64,000 bases of DNA, from contig WACJ01000077.1 of assembly GCA_008973525.1 (NCBI GenBank), positions 806,001-870,000 on the forward strand. The letters run 5' to 3'. The stretch comes from Stenopsyche tienmushanensis (taxonomy: Eukaryota; Arthropoda; Insecta; Trichoptera; Stenopsychidae). This document shows positions 46,398 through 57,718 of the stretch, in pieces. The position numbers were made by a program, and so were the translations under genes. Under the pieces are notes generated by a model, which made no database searches, was not told the origin of the DNA, and saw only the letters and a program-made list of their open reading frames with translations. How positions within the stretch are numbered: the stretch's first letter is position 1; each line of letters begins with the position of its first letter.

Positions 46398-47059
46398 TTA
46401 GGTTGTCCCATAAGTTTCTTTCGCAAATGAACACAGATCTAATCATAGCCGTGGTTGAAGAAAACCCGCAATATTCTGTTCGCAAAATAGCTAACAAGTT
46501 AGAAATTCCACGAGGATCCATCCAAAATCATCTGATAAAATTGGACTACATCAATCGTTCAGATGTGTGGCTTCCTCATGAACTGACTGACTTAAATAAA
46601 CTTCAGCGTATTTCAACATGTGATCTTTTTCTCCAACGACATAATAGCCAACCTTTTTTGAAGAGACTTGTCACTGGAGATGAAATTTGGATACTCTATG
46701 AGAATATCCAACGTAAACGGTCTTGGACCAAGTTTACAGAAGCTTTAACTGTAGCTAAACCTGGCCTACATCCAAAAAAAGTTTTGCTATGCATTTGGTG
46801 GGACTGAAAGAGGGTAGTTTATTATGAGCTACTTCAGCAAGGTAAAACGATCAATTCAACAAAATATTACTTCCAACTAGACAATCTAAAGGATGCAATT
46901 GCCAGAAAACGACCAGAATTAGCGAACAGACGAGACGTTGTTTTTCATCACGATAACGCCATTTTTTATTATTTTATTATGAAAAGTTTAAGACAGAACT
47001 ATTTCATAGATCCTTTGCCATGTAAGAACATATATTTAAACAGATTTATCCTGATTTAA
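46398..47059 (+). pseudogene. mariner transposase, 5'-deleted (copy 2, better preserved)
   Basis: It begins with the terminal repeat TTAGGTTGTCCCATAAGT after TA (46396-46397), then reads MNTDLIIAVVEENPQYSVRK from 46427, SDVWLPHELTD, FLKRLVTGDEIWILYEN (first catalytic Asp in TGDE), LHPKKVLLCIWWD, and, after one nonsense codon at 46805 (probably Trp to stop), RVVYYELLQQGK, and VVFHHDNAIF (second Asp). The frame is otherwise open to 47057. The region normally holding PYSPDLAPSDYH is replaced by an unrelated sequence and the right terminal repeat is absent. The missing N terminus (about 70 residues) is exactly as in the copy at 5939. Confidence 0.92.
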
Positions 47060-47100
47060 CCCTAAATGAAAGACAATGATGACAATTGGTATGATCATAT

Positions 47101-48180
47101 AAGTAGAACCCAAAATGATTTTCGTTTTATTGCTTGACCGTTTTTGGGGATTAATTGCACTTAGGCTGCTGCACTTTCAAGTCGTGTTTTGTGCTCTTTA
47201 GGTGACTATACTTTTAAAATTCAAATTTAACAACCCAATTTACAATGGATCGATTTTCGCCGAGTGAAGAATTTATTAGAAATTTAATGTTTTATCATTT
47301 TCTTAAAAAAAAGACTGCAACTGCTATTTGCAATATACTGGGCGATATTTGAAAATTTTGATTTACAAAATTGCCCTGGAAGTGGAAGCCTACCTAAGGT
47401 AGATGCCATCACACTGATTGCTAAATTCTAAAGTAATCCAACGATAACTATTTAAAAAATTCGGCCAATCTTGGATACTTTTGGTCGAGTGTTCAAAGAA
47501 ATCTGGAAAAAATCGGGAAGATGTGGAGACAAGGAAGATGGGTGCCTCACGAGCCAATCGAAGAGAACCTGGGCGATTGCATTAACATATACAAACAACT
47601 TCTAAAAATGGAACCCGAAACGTTGTTTTTAGACAACTTAATAACTGGAGATGGGAAATAAGTTCTTTACTCTTAATTATGGACGCAAAAATTAATGGTT
47701 ATCGAAGGGTCAGGTAGTAAAACCAGACTGACAAGCCAAATATTATTTGGTCTGTTTGGCGGGGCTACAAGAGTATCATACATTTTGAAACATTTAAACT
47801 TGGACAAACAATAAATGCAATATTTTATTGTAATAAATAGACCATTTAGTGCAAAAAACGACCCTCTCTCGAACATCAAAGACAAGTATTTTTACAGCAT
47901 GACAATGCTCGCCTCCACACAGAGAAAATAACGCGGGAAAAAATAAACAGCCTTGGATAAAAGACAATACGACATCCTTTTTATTCTCCAGACATCGCTC
48001 CGTCGGATTTTTATTTTTTAGATCTATGCAGCATTTTTTGGATGGGAAAAAATACAAAACAAACGATGAAGTCAAAAATGGACTTAATGTTTTATGACAG
48101 AGGCATTAAAATGTTACCAGATAGGTGGAAGGTGGGTTACATCTAACGATGAAAATTACATTTTGTAATAATATTTTAAA
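47101..48180 (+). pseudogene. Second mariner relic, full-length but heavily degraded
   Basis: The leader AAGTAGAACCCAAAATGATT onward is shared with 30176. ATG at 47245 gives MDRFSPSEEFIRNLMFYHFL, matching a mariner N terminus, followed by stops. Then KIGKMWRQGRWVPHEPIEEN, LFLDNLITGDGK (first Asp, with TGDE changed to TGDG), a GLFGGATRVSYILKH segment, TSLRRIFIF (decayed SPDLAPSDF), and IYAAFFGWEKIQ and IKMLPDRW-like blocks near 48100. Many stops and shifts. It is a different mariner lineage from the copy at 46398 despite lying next to it. Confidence 0.85.
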
Positions 48181-48820
48181 AATGAAAAAAAAAAACATGA
48201 GTGTTCCAATCAATGTTAAATGCAATTTTTAAGGACTATTAATTAATTAAATAAAAAATGATCACCTGGTAAACATTCTTCGAAGAGAAACCTCTTAGAA
48301 AAGATACATTCCACACAATCATCGTAGAAATATTCTCGTATATATGAAGTTCATATATACGAGGGGTTAATTCCAGAATATAAAAAAGCGCAATAAAACT
48401 AATGATATATAAGGAATGAAATGCAAAAGTTATAATTTATTAATATGCCTACATATACAACGCAATTTTTAATAACGCAGTATACTATGTAAGTAATAAT
48501 TAAATTATACATAATATGTTGGAAGGATTACCATTAATGTCTATGAAGATTCATTGTATACATTTTGTAAGACAATGTTAAAACCACGTAATTCTAGGGA
48601 TTGGTGTAATAATTTTCTTGTATATATATTTTTGATTTAAAAATATGTATTTTTATGAATAGTATAGATTGAATCGATGAATAGTATAGATTCGCTATTA
48701 TCTACGTGCGAATTTAATCTGATGATACTTATGATGGATTCAATGTCTGAAAAAAGCCTTTGGATGCATATTTTCATTCGGACTTTTTATTTTCAAATGC
48801 ACGTAAGCCCTCTATTAAAA
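48181..48820. other. No recognised gene; AT-rich
   Basis: AT-rich DNA with a short local direct repeat (GATGAATAGTATAGATT near 48655-48690). No gene or known repeat. Confidence 0.35.
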
Positions 48821-49027
48821 TTATTCGGGTCGAATCGATTTTCGATCAACAAACTGACTTGCATTGTTGTCGTGGCCCTCGCAGGCCAACAACAAAACGG
48901 TCCAGCCTTTTGTCGAATAGCTGATGTTGATTGACTCCTTTGTCGAATCGTCAACGTATAATTGGCAATCAGCTTCGTCCAATCGGGCCAAAATACGCTT
49001 CTTCGGAAGCAGATGACCGTCGCGCAT
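48821..49027 (-). CDS. Candidate first coding exon, possibly ankyrin-like, minus strand
   Basis: From ATG at 49027 the frame reads MRDGHLLPKKRILARLDEAD, then CQLYVDDSTKESINISYSTK, and GWTVLLLACEGHDNNA. A stop lies two codons before the ATG. A plausible donor, GCAA/GTCAGT, is at 48858-48853; otherwise the frame ends with TAA at 48821. The segment GWTVLLLACE resembles the start of an ankyrin repeat (GWTALHLAC). Codon use is less AT-rich than the flanks. If spliced at GTCAGT, the following ankyrin residues would be in the next exon, not found here. Alternative frames over the same DNA look like shadows. Confidence 0.4.
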   Translation of the reverse strand: MRDGHLLPKKRILARLDEADCQLYVDDSTKESINISYSTKGWTVLLLACEGHDNNASQFVDRKSIRPE

Positions 49028-50221
49028 AATCGTTCAAACAGATTGAATAAAATTAAGGCCTTTTTCAATGTAAAACTGCACCGTGACATAGATTCGAGTC
49101 GGGTCGATTATAAATGCATAAGTTGCGCGATGCAATTTTTCGAAAGCGACCGGACAAAATTGAAAGTAGCATTAAAGAACAACACTGTTATTAATAATAA
49201 CCTTGTATGACGAAGATGGGATGATTATAAATTATAGGTGTTAAGGACGAGCAAATGAAGTTGCCGCTCGCAACGAGTCGTTGATCTGCTTTCGTGCAGA
49301 TTTTACGGACGCCATTCAACCAGTTAATGACGGTCATTTTTTAGTAATATTTATACATACTATGTGAAATGATTCTTGGCTCATTCGTGTTCTTTGTTGC
49401 CGAAATTTTGCTTTTTATATGAAAACTTCAATTAATGCCTTCAGCAGATCAGACGTTAATAATAGAGCGAATGGATCAATTTGCATACATTTATCTAGAT
49501 TATGGAATAAAATCTATCAATTTTGTTCTGATCTTCGTGCAAATAAGTGCGGCTATATAGATATTTCCATCGAATTCAATTCTTAACCCCATTTATGTGA
49601 GGTATTTTAGTAAATATCGAATACTGTTTGTGTTCTGTTATCTGTTCGTAGGCAGATACCATTTCACTTTTTTCTTCAATTTTTAACTACTGCTTTGTGT
49701 ATTTTTTTTTCCTTTAAAAATTTGCTCAAAAAGCTAAATGTTGTAGGATGTACAATTATTATTGTTAGTATATCATATGACGGTGACGTATTAAAGTTTG
49801 ACGATCTGTAAGTATCAAACTTTGCTTTCAGAGAAAAAAATCGCCCTCAATATTGAACTTCTATTTTAGTTTCGATATAAGACAAAAATGAACACAATCT
49901 GGTCATCTTCTGTCTAAATATTCGTTTATTTTGTATTTGTATTGATATGATTGATCGGTATGATTAAGATAAGATGTGTAGTATGCAATTGAAAATCAAT
50001 ACATATGATTGAGCAAACAATTTAATAAAAATTGTATGAATTAATGCTATTTTCAGGAGATTCGTAAAATAAATAACTCATATTTAATTATAAGTACAAA
50101 AATAAGGTATGATCATACAAGTCCATTGATGATATTTTAAAATTTATAACTGAAATATACATAAAAAAAACTATACATGGGAGAGTTTGGATGTCCAAAT
50201 TTATATATATAATATTTATAT
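49028..50221. other. No recognised gene
   Basis: 49030-49330 is less AT-rich and could be the leader of the minus-strand exon; the remainder is AT-rich with no repeat or gene. Confidence 0.3.
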
Positions 50222-50515
50222 TGTTATGCAGGGAGTGGGGGCGCTCTCGGGAGCAGTGTCGAACGAAAAGACTCTCTTCCCTATGTAACTTTTTATTCGG
50301 CACGAGAGAGGGGGATTTGGCTGCGGAAAGGACGTCTTCCCGCAGCCAAGGCCAATCGCCGACACACGGGTGCACGGGCAAGATCGGTCGGCAATTGCAG
50401 GTACAATATCCCAGCAGTGCCACAGAAGATGGCACTGTCAAAATAGCATATTGCACCTAAAGAGAGAAAGAAGATGTCGCTGTTAATCTGACGAATTAAA
50501 TCCGCTCAGACCAAC
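50222..50515. other. Sharp GC-rich block of unknown origin
   Basis: It starts abruptly after an (AT)-rich stretch with TGTTATGCAGGGAGTGGGGG. It is open on both strands (50191-50460 plus, 50088-50456 minus) but neither frame is recognisable. The TG start, abrupt edges and composition would fit a solo LTR (for example of BEL/Pao), yet I find no clear CA end with a 4-6 bp duplication. It could also be a transposon scrap or an untranslated host exon. Confidence 0.3.
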
Positions 50516-50603
50516 AGCGCTATTGTATGGGGATGATAAATTGCCCATGCTAAAAATATGATAGATTTTTTGGGTATCTTCTTTACTTTTATATATTAAA
50601 TCC

Positions 50604-50682
50604 ATGGTTTCGAACCGTTATGTTTTGGTTACAGTTCAGTTCCAAACATTTATATCGGTTCGGTTACGGTTTTCATTCTGTA
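50604..50682 (+). repeat. GAACCG family fragment, same type as 20369
   Basis: It reads TTTCGAACCGTTATGTTTTG, CAGTTCCAAACATTTATATC, TTCGGTTACGGTTTTCATTC, the same order as 20376-20455. Truncated at both ends. Confidence 0.45.
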
Positions 50683-50927
50683 ATATGCATAAATTACAAC
50701 ATTTTATTCCTTCTTTTATAGTAAGCATTTTACATGAAAAATACTGTCAAATTTAATCTCTTTAATTATTGATAATTCGTTAGTTAATGTATTATTTTCA
50801 ATTTCTGCTTCTATTCGTAATTATAGAAATTTCACTTTAGAATATTTCTATAATTTTAGAACCATAGATTTAAGGTATAATAGTTAGAACTACATGTATA
50901 TATATATCTAATAATATAATTTATTAA

Positions 50928-51293
50928 GTCCTCAAAAAGGTAAGACACAATGTTGTGTTCGAATTCTAGTAATTCTTACACGTTGAGCTCGGAGATAGAC
51001 GGAGATGGAGAGAGTATCTTGCGTACATCGTACGATTGCATAGATCGTTAACCGAAATTTATCGACTAATAATGATATGTGAACGATAAAATGAATCAAT
51101 TTTAAGTGTATTATTTATGTTTACTTGAAGAAATAATCGAATATATCGACAGTATTTATTTATTTATGTACAAACTTAGTACATGCTGTGGCGATCCTCA
51201 TAGATAAGTGGATTTGTATGATGATAAGTGGCGGACAAGCAAATAAAGCATCTAAGATTATGAAGATTTTAAATAAGTCCATTATTCAAAGGG
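50928..51293 (+). mobile_element. TTAA-target MITE, family 1, one-unit form
   Basis: Flanked by TTAA at 50924-50927 and 51294-51297. The right end read outward is CCCTTTGAATAATGGACTTA. Inside: one unit of the GGAGATAGACGGAGATGG block, GATTGCATAGATCGTTAA, AATTTATCGACTAATAATGA, and GTGGCGATCCTCATAGATAA. It matches 16990, 52750, 53665 and 61188 in the order expected. Confidence 0.8.
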
Positions 51294-51591
51294 TTAAACG
51301 TAAACATATTGACTTGTTACTTATTGGCAGGGAGTCCCTTATTTTAGTACATAATACTAGGAAACAAATTGAAATCTGGGAGTCCCAGTCTGCACACATA
51401 AAAAGCTGGAATTTGAATTGATAACAATGTTATCTGATGTTTTGATTTAACAGGACAATTAACAGGATTAACATAGGGAAATGGTTACAATATTATCAAA
51501 TTAATACAATCAACAAATTCTGTATAAGAATTGTAAAGATCATATATTATATCAACACAAGCATCAACCAAATTCTTTTCGCTTAAGATGT

Positions 51592-51700
51592 GAACCGAAC
51601 CGATAAAATCAGTATTTTCGAATCGGTTCGGTTGCCTTTCCAACAAAAATAACGGTTTTATCGGTTTTCGGTTCAGTTCTGGCTCCAATCCCTATTTATT
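51592..51700. repeat. GAACCG family fragment (inverse of 42389)
   Basis: It contains GTGAACCGAACCGATAAAAT, AATCGGTTCGGTTGCC and TTTTCGGTTCAGTTCTGGC, the complement of the order at 42389-42498. No ends or duplication seen. Confidence 0.4.
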
Positions 51701-52749
51701 TCTATTATTTAAATAAAATTCATTTTGCAATATATCTTCCATTGATAAAAGTGTCATCACTCCATTTGCAAAAAGAAGGAGAATCATTTTGTCTTCTATT
51801 CTAGTAAGATGCTACAACTTTAAATTCACTATCAAGTTGTTAACCAATACCTTATCGTTCTTCCATTGTCATACCAAATTCTTTAACGTGGACATAATAA
51901 TTAATCTTTTTATGGTATGCAGATTTGTTGTTTTTATCACACTATATTTATTTGTCATTGAATGCTTAATTTAGACACTTTTCTATTTTATATTTAAAAA
52001 AAGTCTGCCATTTATAAATTGGTTCAGCTCCCACTCATCTTGGAGTGTCAACGTGACCGTCTTCTATATTCGATTCACTTATTAAATATTAAGCCGATGG
52101 TTAATCTTTTAGATGGCGGCGATACATCAAATTTGACAACCTGTGTGGGACTGCCTTTCACGTTGGAAATGATTATCTCTAAAGCTGTCATATAATTTGT
52201 AGCGAACAAATTTGATATAACGGCTGTGGTCTTTCAGTAAAAGAGGATTTTCTGTACGTTAACATTTTTATATGTATGGACGGAAATTGCGTTTTTGACA
52301 AAGCAATCGATTAGAATAACAGCACGTTATCGAGCCTCAATTGAATCATCAAACAAAATTACCAGTTTTGTGAGCGTCATATGCAGCGTATAGAATATGT
52401 GACGACTGTCATTGCATTCTATTTTGAATCAAATCTTATTCATCTATTATTGTTAACTTCCCACATTGTATAAATGTACACTTGTCATTCAAAACCGATA
52501 TAAATAACCGCAAAGGCGTAACAACTGAAGTATACTTGTTAAAGATATTAAATATGATAGGAAGACTGGAAAGTTATCAACATTTTGAGACATACTCTTT
52601 TCGTTTTACGTTTCGATACGCTTTAGGAATTACGTAGATATTGTTGTTATTGTTATAAAGAGAGGACCGTGAATGTATTATTTTCATTTTTAATTATTTT
52701 TCCCATAACTGGCAAACAAAATTTGGTAAAAAACGTGAATATTAATTAA
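51701..52749. other. No recognised gene
   Basis: AT-rich with a slightly richer part near 52020-52260, where a 34-codon plus frame (MVNLLDGGDTSNLTTCVGLP) has no splice support. No repeats. Confidence 0.3.
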
Positions 52750-53067
52750 TATTTGCGATCGAATTCTGATGATTTAGAAATAGCATTCTTGTACGTTGAA
52801 TTTGGAGAGAGACAGAGACGGAGAGAGTATCTTATATACATCGTACGATTGTATAGATCGATAATCCAAATTAATTGATTTCAAGTGTATTGTTTATGTT
52901 TATGCAAAGAAATGAATGAATATTTAGTGCTATCGACAGTGTTTATTTATTGATATACAAGCTTTATACACTCTGCGCGGTCCTGAGAGATGAATGGATT
53001 TGTACGGACAAAAAGTAGTGGACATACAAATATTTGTCATTTTAAAATTAACTCACTACTCAAAGGG
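52750..53067 (+). mobile_element. TTAA-target MITE, family 1, one-unit form, left end altered
   Basis: The right end is CCCTTTGAGTAGTGAGTTAA read outward, next to TTAA at 53068-53071. The left side is bounded by TTAA at 52746-52749, but the first bases (TATTTGCGATCGAATTC) do not match a terminal repeat, so the end may be lost or reset. One unit of the GAGAGAGACAGAGACGGAGA block. Confidence 0.65.
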
Positions 53068-53664
53068 TTAACAATGAAAGAGGTCCTTTAATGTATATGG
53101 GGGAATATTAACTGAGTAGTCAGATAATCACAGCAATCATATACTATGGATGATGATAAAGAATAAACCAAGAGCTCATAAAAAACAATAAATTTTGTCA
53201 ATAACTAAAAAATGATAAAAATTTACTAGATATTTCAACTTCTGATGATGATTTCCATAGATCCTTAGAGCACTCGTTACAAAATATTTTTTGGTAATAT
53301 TAGAGAGGTTAATAAATCAAAATAAAATAACACAATTTCCTTTAAGAACATGCGTACTAGGCATTTCCTATGATTCAGATTTAGTTATAATTTATAATTA
53401 ACGGATAAAAACTATTATAAATTTTCAAACAAGCACAATGTTACAATTACGTCGTCGGGAATCAATTAGAAACCAGAAGCGTTTCTGTTTATTTTAGTTC
53501 AAATGAGTAATTGTAAAATTTGGTATTGGTAAATCGTAGGGATTGCATGTATAGTGAACAGACAGACATACAAAATATCATTATTCGCCCAGATAATATA
53601 TTTTTTTATTGTGTCATATTATCTATGTTCATTATTTCAATAAATTTCTTACTAAATTAATATA
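53068..53664. other. No recognised gene; AT-rich spacer between MITEs
   Basis: AT-rich. No repeat or coding signal. Confidence 0.35.
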
Positions 53665-54060
53665 TATCCTTTGAATAATGAGATAATTTTAAATCATCAT
53701 AAACTTAGATGCTATATTTATATGTCCTCCACTTATCATCCATACAAATGCACTTATCTGTCAGGACCGTCGCAGCGTGTATGAAGCTTGTATATAAATA
53801 AATAAACACTGTCGATAGCTTACAATATTTGGTAATTTCTTTGCTTAAACATAAACAATACACTTGAAATCGATTCATTATATCGTTAACGTATCTATAC
53901 AATCGTACGATGTATGCAAGATACTCTCTCCGTCTGTTTTTATTTTAACTCAACGTGCAAGTCACTTCTTCTTTATCTCTCTCCAAGCTTAACGTGTAAG
54001 AATTCTCTTTTTGAATCACTGTAATTCGGACACAACTCTGTGTCTTACCTCTTTAAGGGA
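53665..54060 (-). mobile_element. TTAA-target MITE, family 1, two-unit form
   Basis: The right end reads TCCCTTAAAGAGGTAAGACA outward, next to TTAA at 54061-54064. The left end, CCTTTGAATAATGAG, is separated from a TTAA (53657-53660) by about 8 extra bases. It contains GTCAGGACCGTCGCAGCGTG and two pyrimidine units each followed by AACGTG. The far end includes CACAACTCTGTGTC, which overlaps with the left end of the copy at 50928. Confidence 0.75.
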
Positions 54061-54064
54061 TTAA

Positions 54065-55188
54065 CAGGCGTAGGCGATCATTATAGGAAATCAGGCTAAA
54101 CCTGGATTGAAAAGATCGATTATAAACATTAACTTTAGCTATTATATGTTAAAAAAAACCGCGTAATATCTTGTGAGACTACTGTTGATTTTAACTTTGT
54201 GTCAAAAGGTCTAAAGCCTATTAAGTTGATGGAGTAGTTAATTATAACGGAATATAGGAGGTCGTCAGCTCATCTTAAAACGCAATGAGAATGAAAGTAT
54301 TCTCAGAATAATTCGCAGAAAAAAATCTCATCCATCACAATGGGAGGCAATGTCTTCAAAGAGCTCCAGGGCCAAGATAATAAACTTGTAAGGAATGTGA
54401 TATAATCTAGTTATTTAAAGTTTATTTAATCTACTATTAATAACTACACACATCGTAATTATGAATTTCTCCGTGAGAAACACAAGAACAATCGCAGCAA
54501 TCAGACTGGTAATCAGAAGGTGATCATCTGAAGATACACTCTGCAGAATTAATAAATCAATACAATTCGACACGAAGGCGTTGTCAATGACTGGAAGTGC
54601 TCAAAAATTCAAAAGGACTGCAATTCGCTCTCGTCCCGACGCATTCAGGTTACATAATTCAAATAAAATCATGATCTTGTAATATCTGTTAATTTATTAC
54701 CGTGCTCGGAACGTAAGTGATGTTATAAATTAAGAGAAACGTTGGAAAATGCACTTTGCAGAACATCACCGGTTTAATTCATCCGAGAGGCGAATTTATG
54801 TTCGGTTTCTCATTATGCGTTGAATAATTACTTATTGAAAATACACGCTATTTTATTGAGCACAAAACCCTCGCAGACCCTAACCAAGATCAACATTAAA
54901 GGTGCTCATTAAATATTTGGAGTTTATTGTGCCGAAGAACGGACGAAACAACAGACGTGCGTGACCGAATATAGAAAAGGGTGGCGGGCTCAACATTTGG
55001 GCCATTGAATGTTTTTCGTAAATAAATACACAAAAAATTAGGATTTTAATATAAATCATACTACAGGGTGATATAGGAAAACTGTTTTATTTGAAACGTG
55101 CGCCCTGAAGCGACAGTTATTCCGGGAAGGGCGGGATGACGCCTCTAAGGCGAACGCGTTTTATTAGCTTAACTCTTAGCATATGTGT
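54065..55188. other. No recognised gene; short CAGGGTG motif at 55064
   Basis: Single-copy DNA. CAGGGTGATATAGGAAAAC at 55064 after CTA resembles the terminus of the mariner-like family at 8938 in its first bases only. 54960-55170 is less AT-rich. No reading frame of interest. Confidence 0.3.
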
Positions 55189-56396
55189 AGCTTGGGGTCC
55201 CAAATATACATAAAATTAATTACTCGAATATCGAATTGGTAAAATATTCAAAGTAGTCGAATATTCGATATTTTATGATTCAAATATAACCCGGAATTTT
55301 GCTGTACACATTTTTTGGTGATATATAAAAATACAAATGGAGTATTATTTTTCTACATAGTTCCCTTCATTAGAAATAAATTTATTTCATCGGATAGGAA
55401 GCTTCTTGATCCCGTCACTCTCAAAATAGGTTGAAAAGTGGCATCCTCTGTTGTGCAACGTGTGTTTATTCGTTGTGTTGAGTGAAATTTTGAAGTTTTT
55501 GTTGTTTGAAAGCAAGGTTTTTGTTGTTTGGTTTCAAATAAACAGACATTTGTTTTAAACCAAACAAGAAAAATCAAACGAATCAGAGTTTTTTTTACAA
55601 CGGGTTCCTTTTTTAACGAATATTTTTATAATGTGATTAGCGTTGCATTTCTTTTTTCTTCCATTCGCGTTTTGATATACAGTAACACAGTTTTACTTAA
55701 ATTAGTATTAATTTCTTCACGTTCTTTAAATAAAAATTGGTAAACACCTTCTACAGTTATTGCCTACTTAACCCCCCCCCCCCCGGAAGTCCAATTTATT
55801 TTTAATTTAAGTATTATTATAACGTATGTTTTAAAATAATACTATAAAATAAAAGTACCCGACCTAGCGTATAGATGGCGGTTACTGGTAAAAAAAAGTA
55901 GTTGGTAGACTCAGTGTGTCTATCCGGTCCGTTTATCGGACCGCTGAAATTACGAATGTGCGCATTACGCTTACGCGTTCGAATTACGCTTGTTACGACC
56001 CTGATCATTATTAGTACTTTTTTTTGTTGCAATTTCGATTGGCAGAAGATTATCGAGCTATTTTCTTAAAAAATATATTTCTCCATCAGTAATAATTTCC
56101 AATTGTAACCCTTACCACTCGAATGTCGCCATAGCGGCGGCATATTGCATATGTTTCAAAAACTTTCGAGTTCTAATCAAGTACAAAATCCTTTAATGAT
56201 TTGTACTTTGATTCAGAGAGTAAAAGACATATTTTTACCATGATGCTTATTGAATTCCATCTTGTTGTAACTTTCTTAACTACTTAATAAAAAAAAAAAC
56301 GAATAATATCCGATTAATTGTATAAATATACGAATTTAAAAATATTGACAAAGGGCAAATATATTCGAATATCGAATATTCGATTGGGATCTCTAT
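55189..56396 (-). mobile_element. hAT-like relic with CGAATATTCG subterminal repeats
   Basis: The left end is AGCTTGGGGTCCCAAAT and the right, read outward, TAGAGATCCCAATCGAATAT. Both are followed inside by repeated CGAATATTCGATATT motifs, typical subterminal repeats of some hAT elements. Flanks share GCATA, only a partial 8-bp duplication. A minus-strand frame at 55577-55353 contains GSRSFLSDEINLFL, weakly like the hAT C-terminal RNRLSPE...L.FL end. 55610-56080 is related, in inverse, to 61545-61760, so a second copy exists. Contains a run of C at about 55771-55784. Confidence 0.5.
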
Positions 56397-57000
56397 GCAT
56401 AATCCAAAGAAAACGTGTCAAGGTACCATTATTATTGACAGACGTAGGATAGGACATTTTTCTAAGGAAGGTGGTATCGTATTATCTATTACATTTGTTG
56501 TTATCAGTATTGTCTTTTTTATTTTTGCAAATCAATTATTTATAGGCAGCCCTGCCCAACTTTACTCATAAGTAAGAAATCATATCAAAGACCCCTGGAA
56601 TCAAAGTGATCAATGGGAAATATTATTACTTTTGATCTCACAAATTTGTTGGTACAATGATTTTTTTCCGCAATGGATGGAATATACGTAAACTAGAATA
56701 ATAAAAAATAAATGGCTCTTGAATGACCCAAAATTTAAATATTGAGCTTGAAGCATTGAGTATAACAGAGATGAGCATTAGTCCAAAATCCACAAAAAAA
56801 AAATGAATCAGTATGCTTTTTTAAAAATATCAATCGCCTGATTTTAGTCTTTTAATGGGAGCAAAAAAACTCTAAATTGCATGTACACATTTTTTGCTGA
56901 TTTATGGCAAATGGCCGAGGCTGACTTTGGAAACTTGAATTGTGATTGCCGAGCGTGAGAGCGCACATGCGAAGAAAATAAATCAATCCGATCGAGTGGT
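56397..57000. other. No recognised gene; repeat scrap at about 56545-56600
   Basis: AGGCAGCCCTGCCCAACTTT at 56546 is the inverse of the GTTGGGCAGGGC motif at 9800. The rest is AT-rich with no gene. Confidence 0.3.
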
Positions 57001-57260
57001 ACACAGTTTCACAAAAGGCGATAGACGCCTAGCGACCGGGCGCTGTGCCTTTTTTCAATCCCTGCGCGAAAAAAGGTTGTCGATCACTGTCAACAATTGG
57101 CTGACCCTTTGAGAGGTTTCCCACCTTCTCTCCTCGGACGGAGCGCCCAAATTATTCTCAATTTATAACTCGAACGCTCGGGCCCTCCGTCGGGCACATT
57201 CCAATCGCACACGACCTTCCCATTTCCTCGCGCGGTCGTGTTGGAATGTGCTTTCTTTGC
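57001..57260. other. GC-rich block with an 18-bp bulged hairpin
   Basis: A sharply GC-richer stretch in AT-rich DNA. GCACATTCCAA and CACGACC (57194-57216, with a 5-base insert) pair with GGTCGTGTTGGAATGTGC at 57234-57251. No reading frame can be supported; the frame at 57238-57498 begins here but soon enters AT-rich DNA. It could be an untranslated exon or promoter of a host gene. Confidence 0.35.
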
Positions 57261-57710
57261 GTCCACAAATTACGCTCACGACGAATCCATGATCCATTTT
57301 ACGAAACATTTTTTTATTGTTATACTATGGGAAACAAATGGAGTGAAAAAATACACGATTTTTGTTTTAAAGCTCGTCTCTCCGCGCGAGGGTCGCCCTG
57401 TAAGTTATAAAAGGTCTGATGAATATATTACTTCAAAGATTTTTATATCAAGGGTTGATTGTCAAATGAAGATTTATTTTGAACCCAATTTTGATTGATT
57501 TGATTTTAATAATTCGTATTGAGATATGGCTCTTAAGGCTAAATATATTTAATGTTTAAATAATTTTTAAAGAGATAAAGATTTTGGAACAATGCGACAT
57601 AAGGGCATAACCATTTAAAACAGACTGAAAGTGTTAAAACATCCATCTTTAGAATACATTACATTTTTATATTTAGCAGCCTAAAATGATAATATTTTTT
57701 ATATACGTGG
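57261..57710. other. No recognised gene; AT-rich
   Basis: AT-rich flank of the hAT element; a frame continues to 57498 without any known motif. Confidence 0.35.
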
Positions 57711-57718
57711 CCAATATG

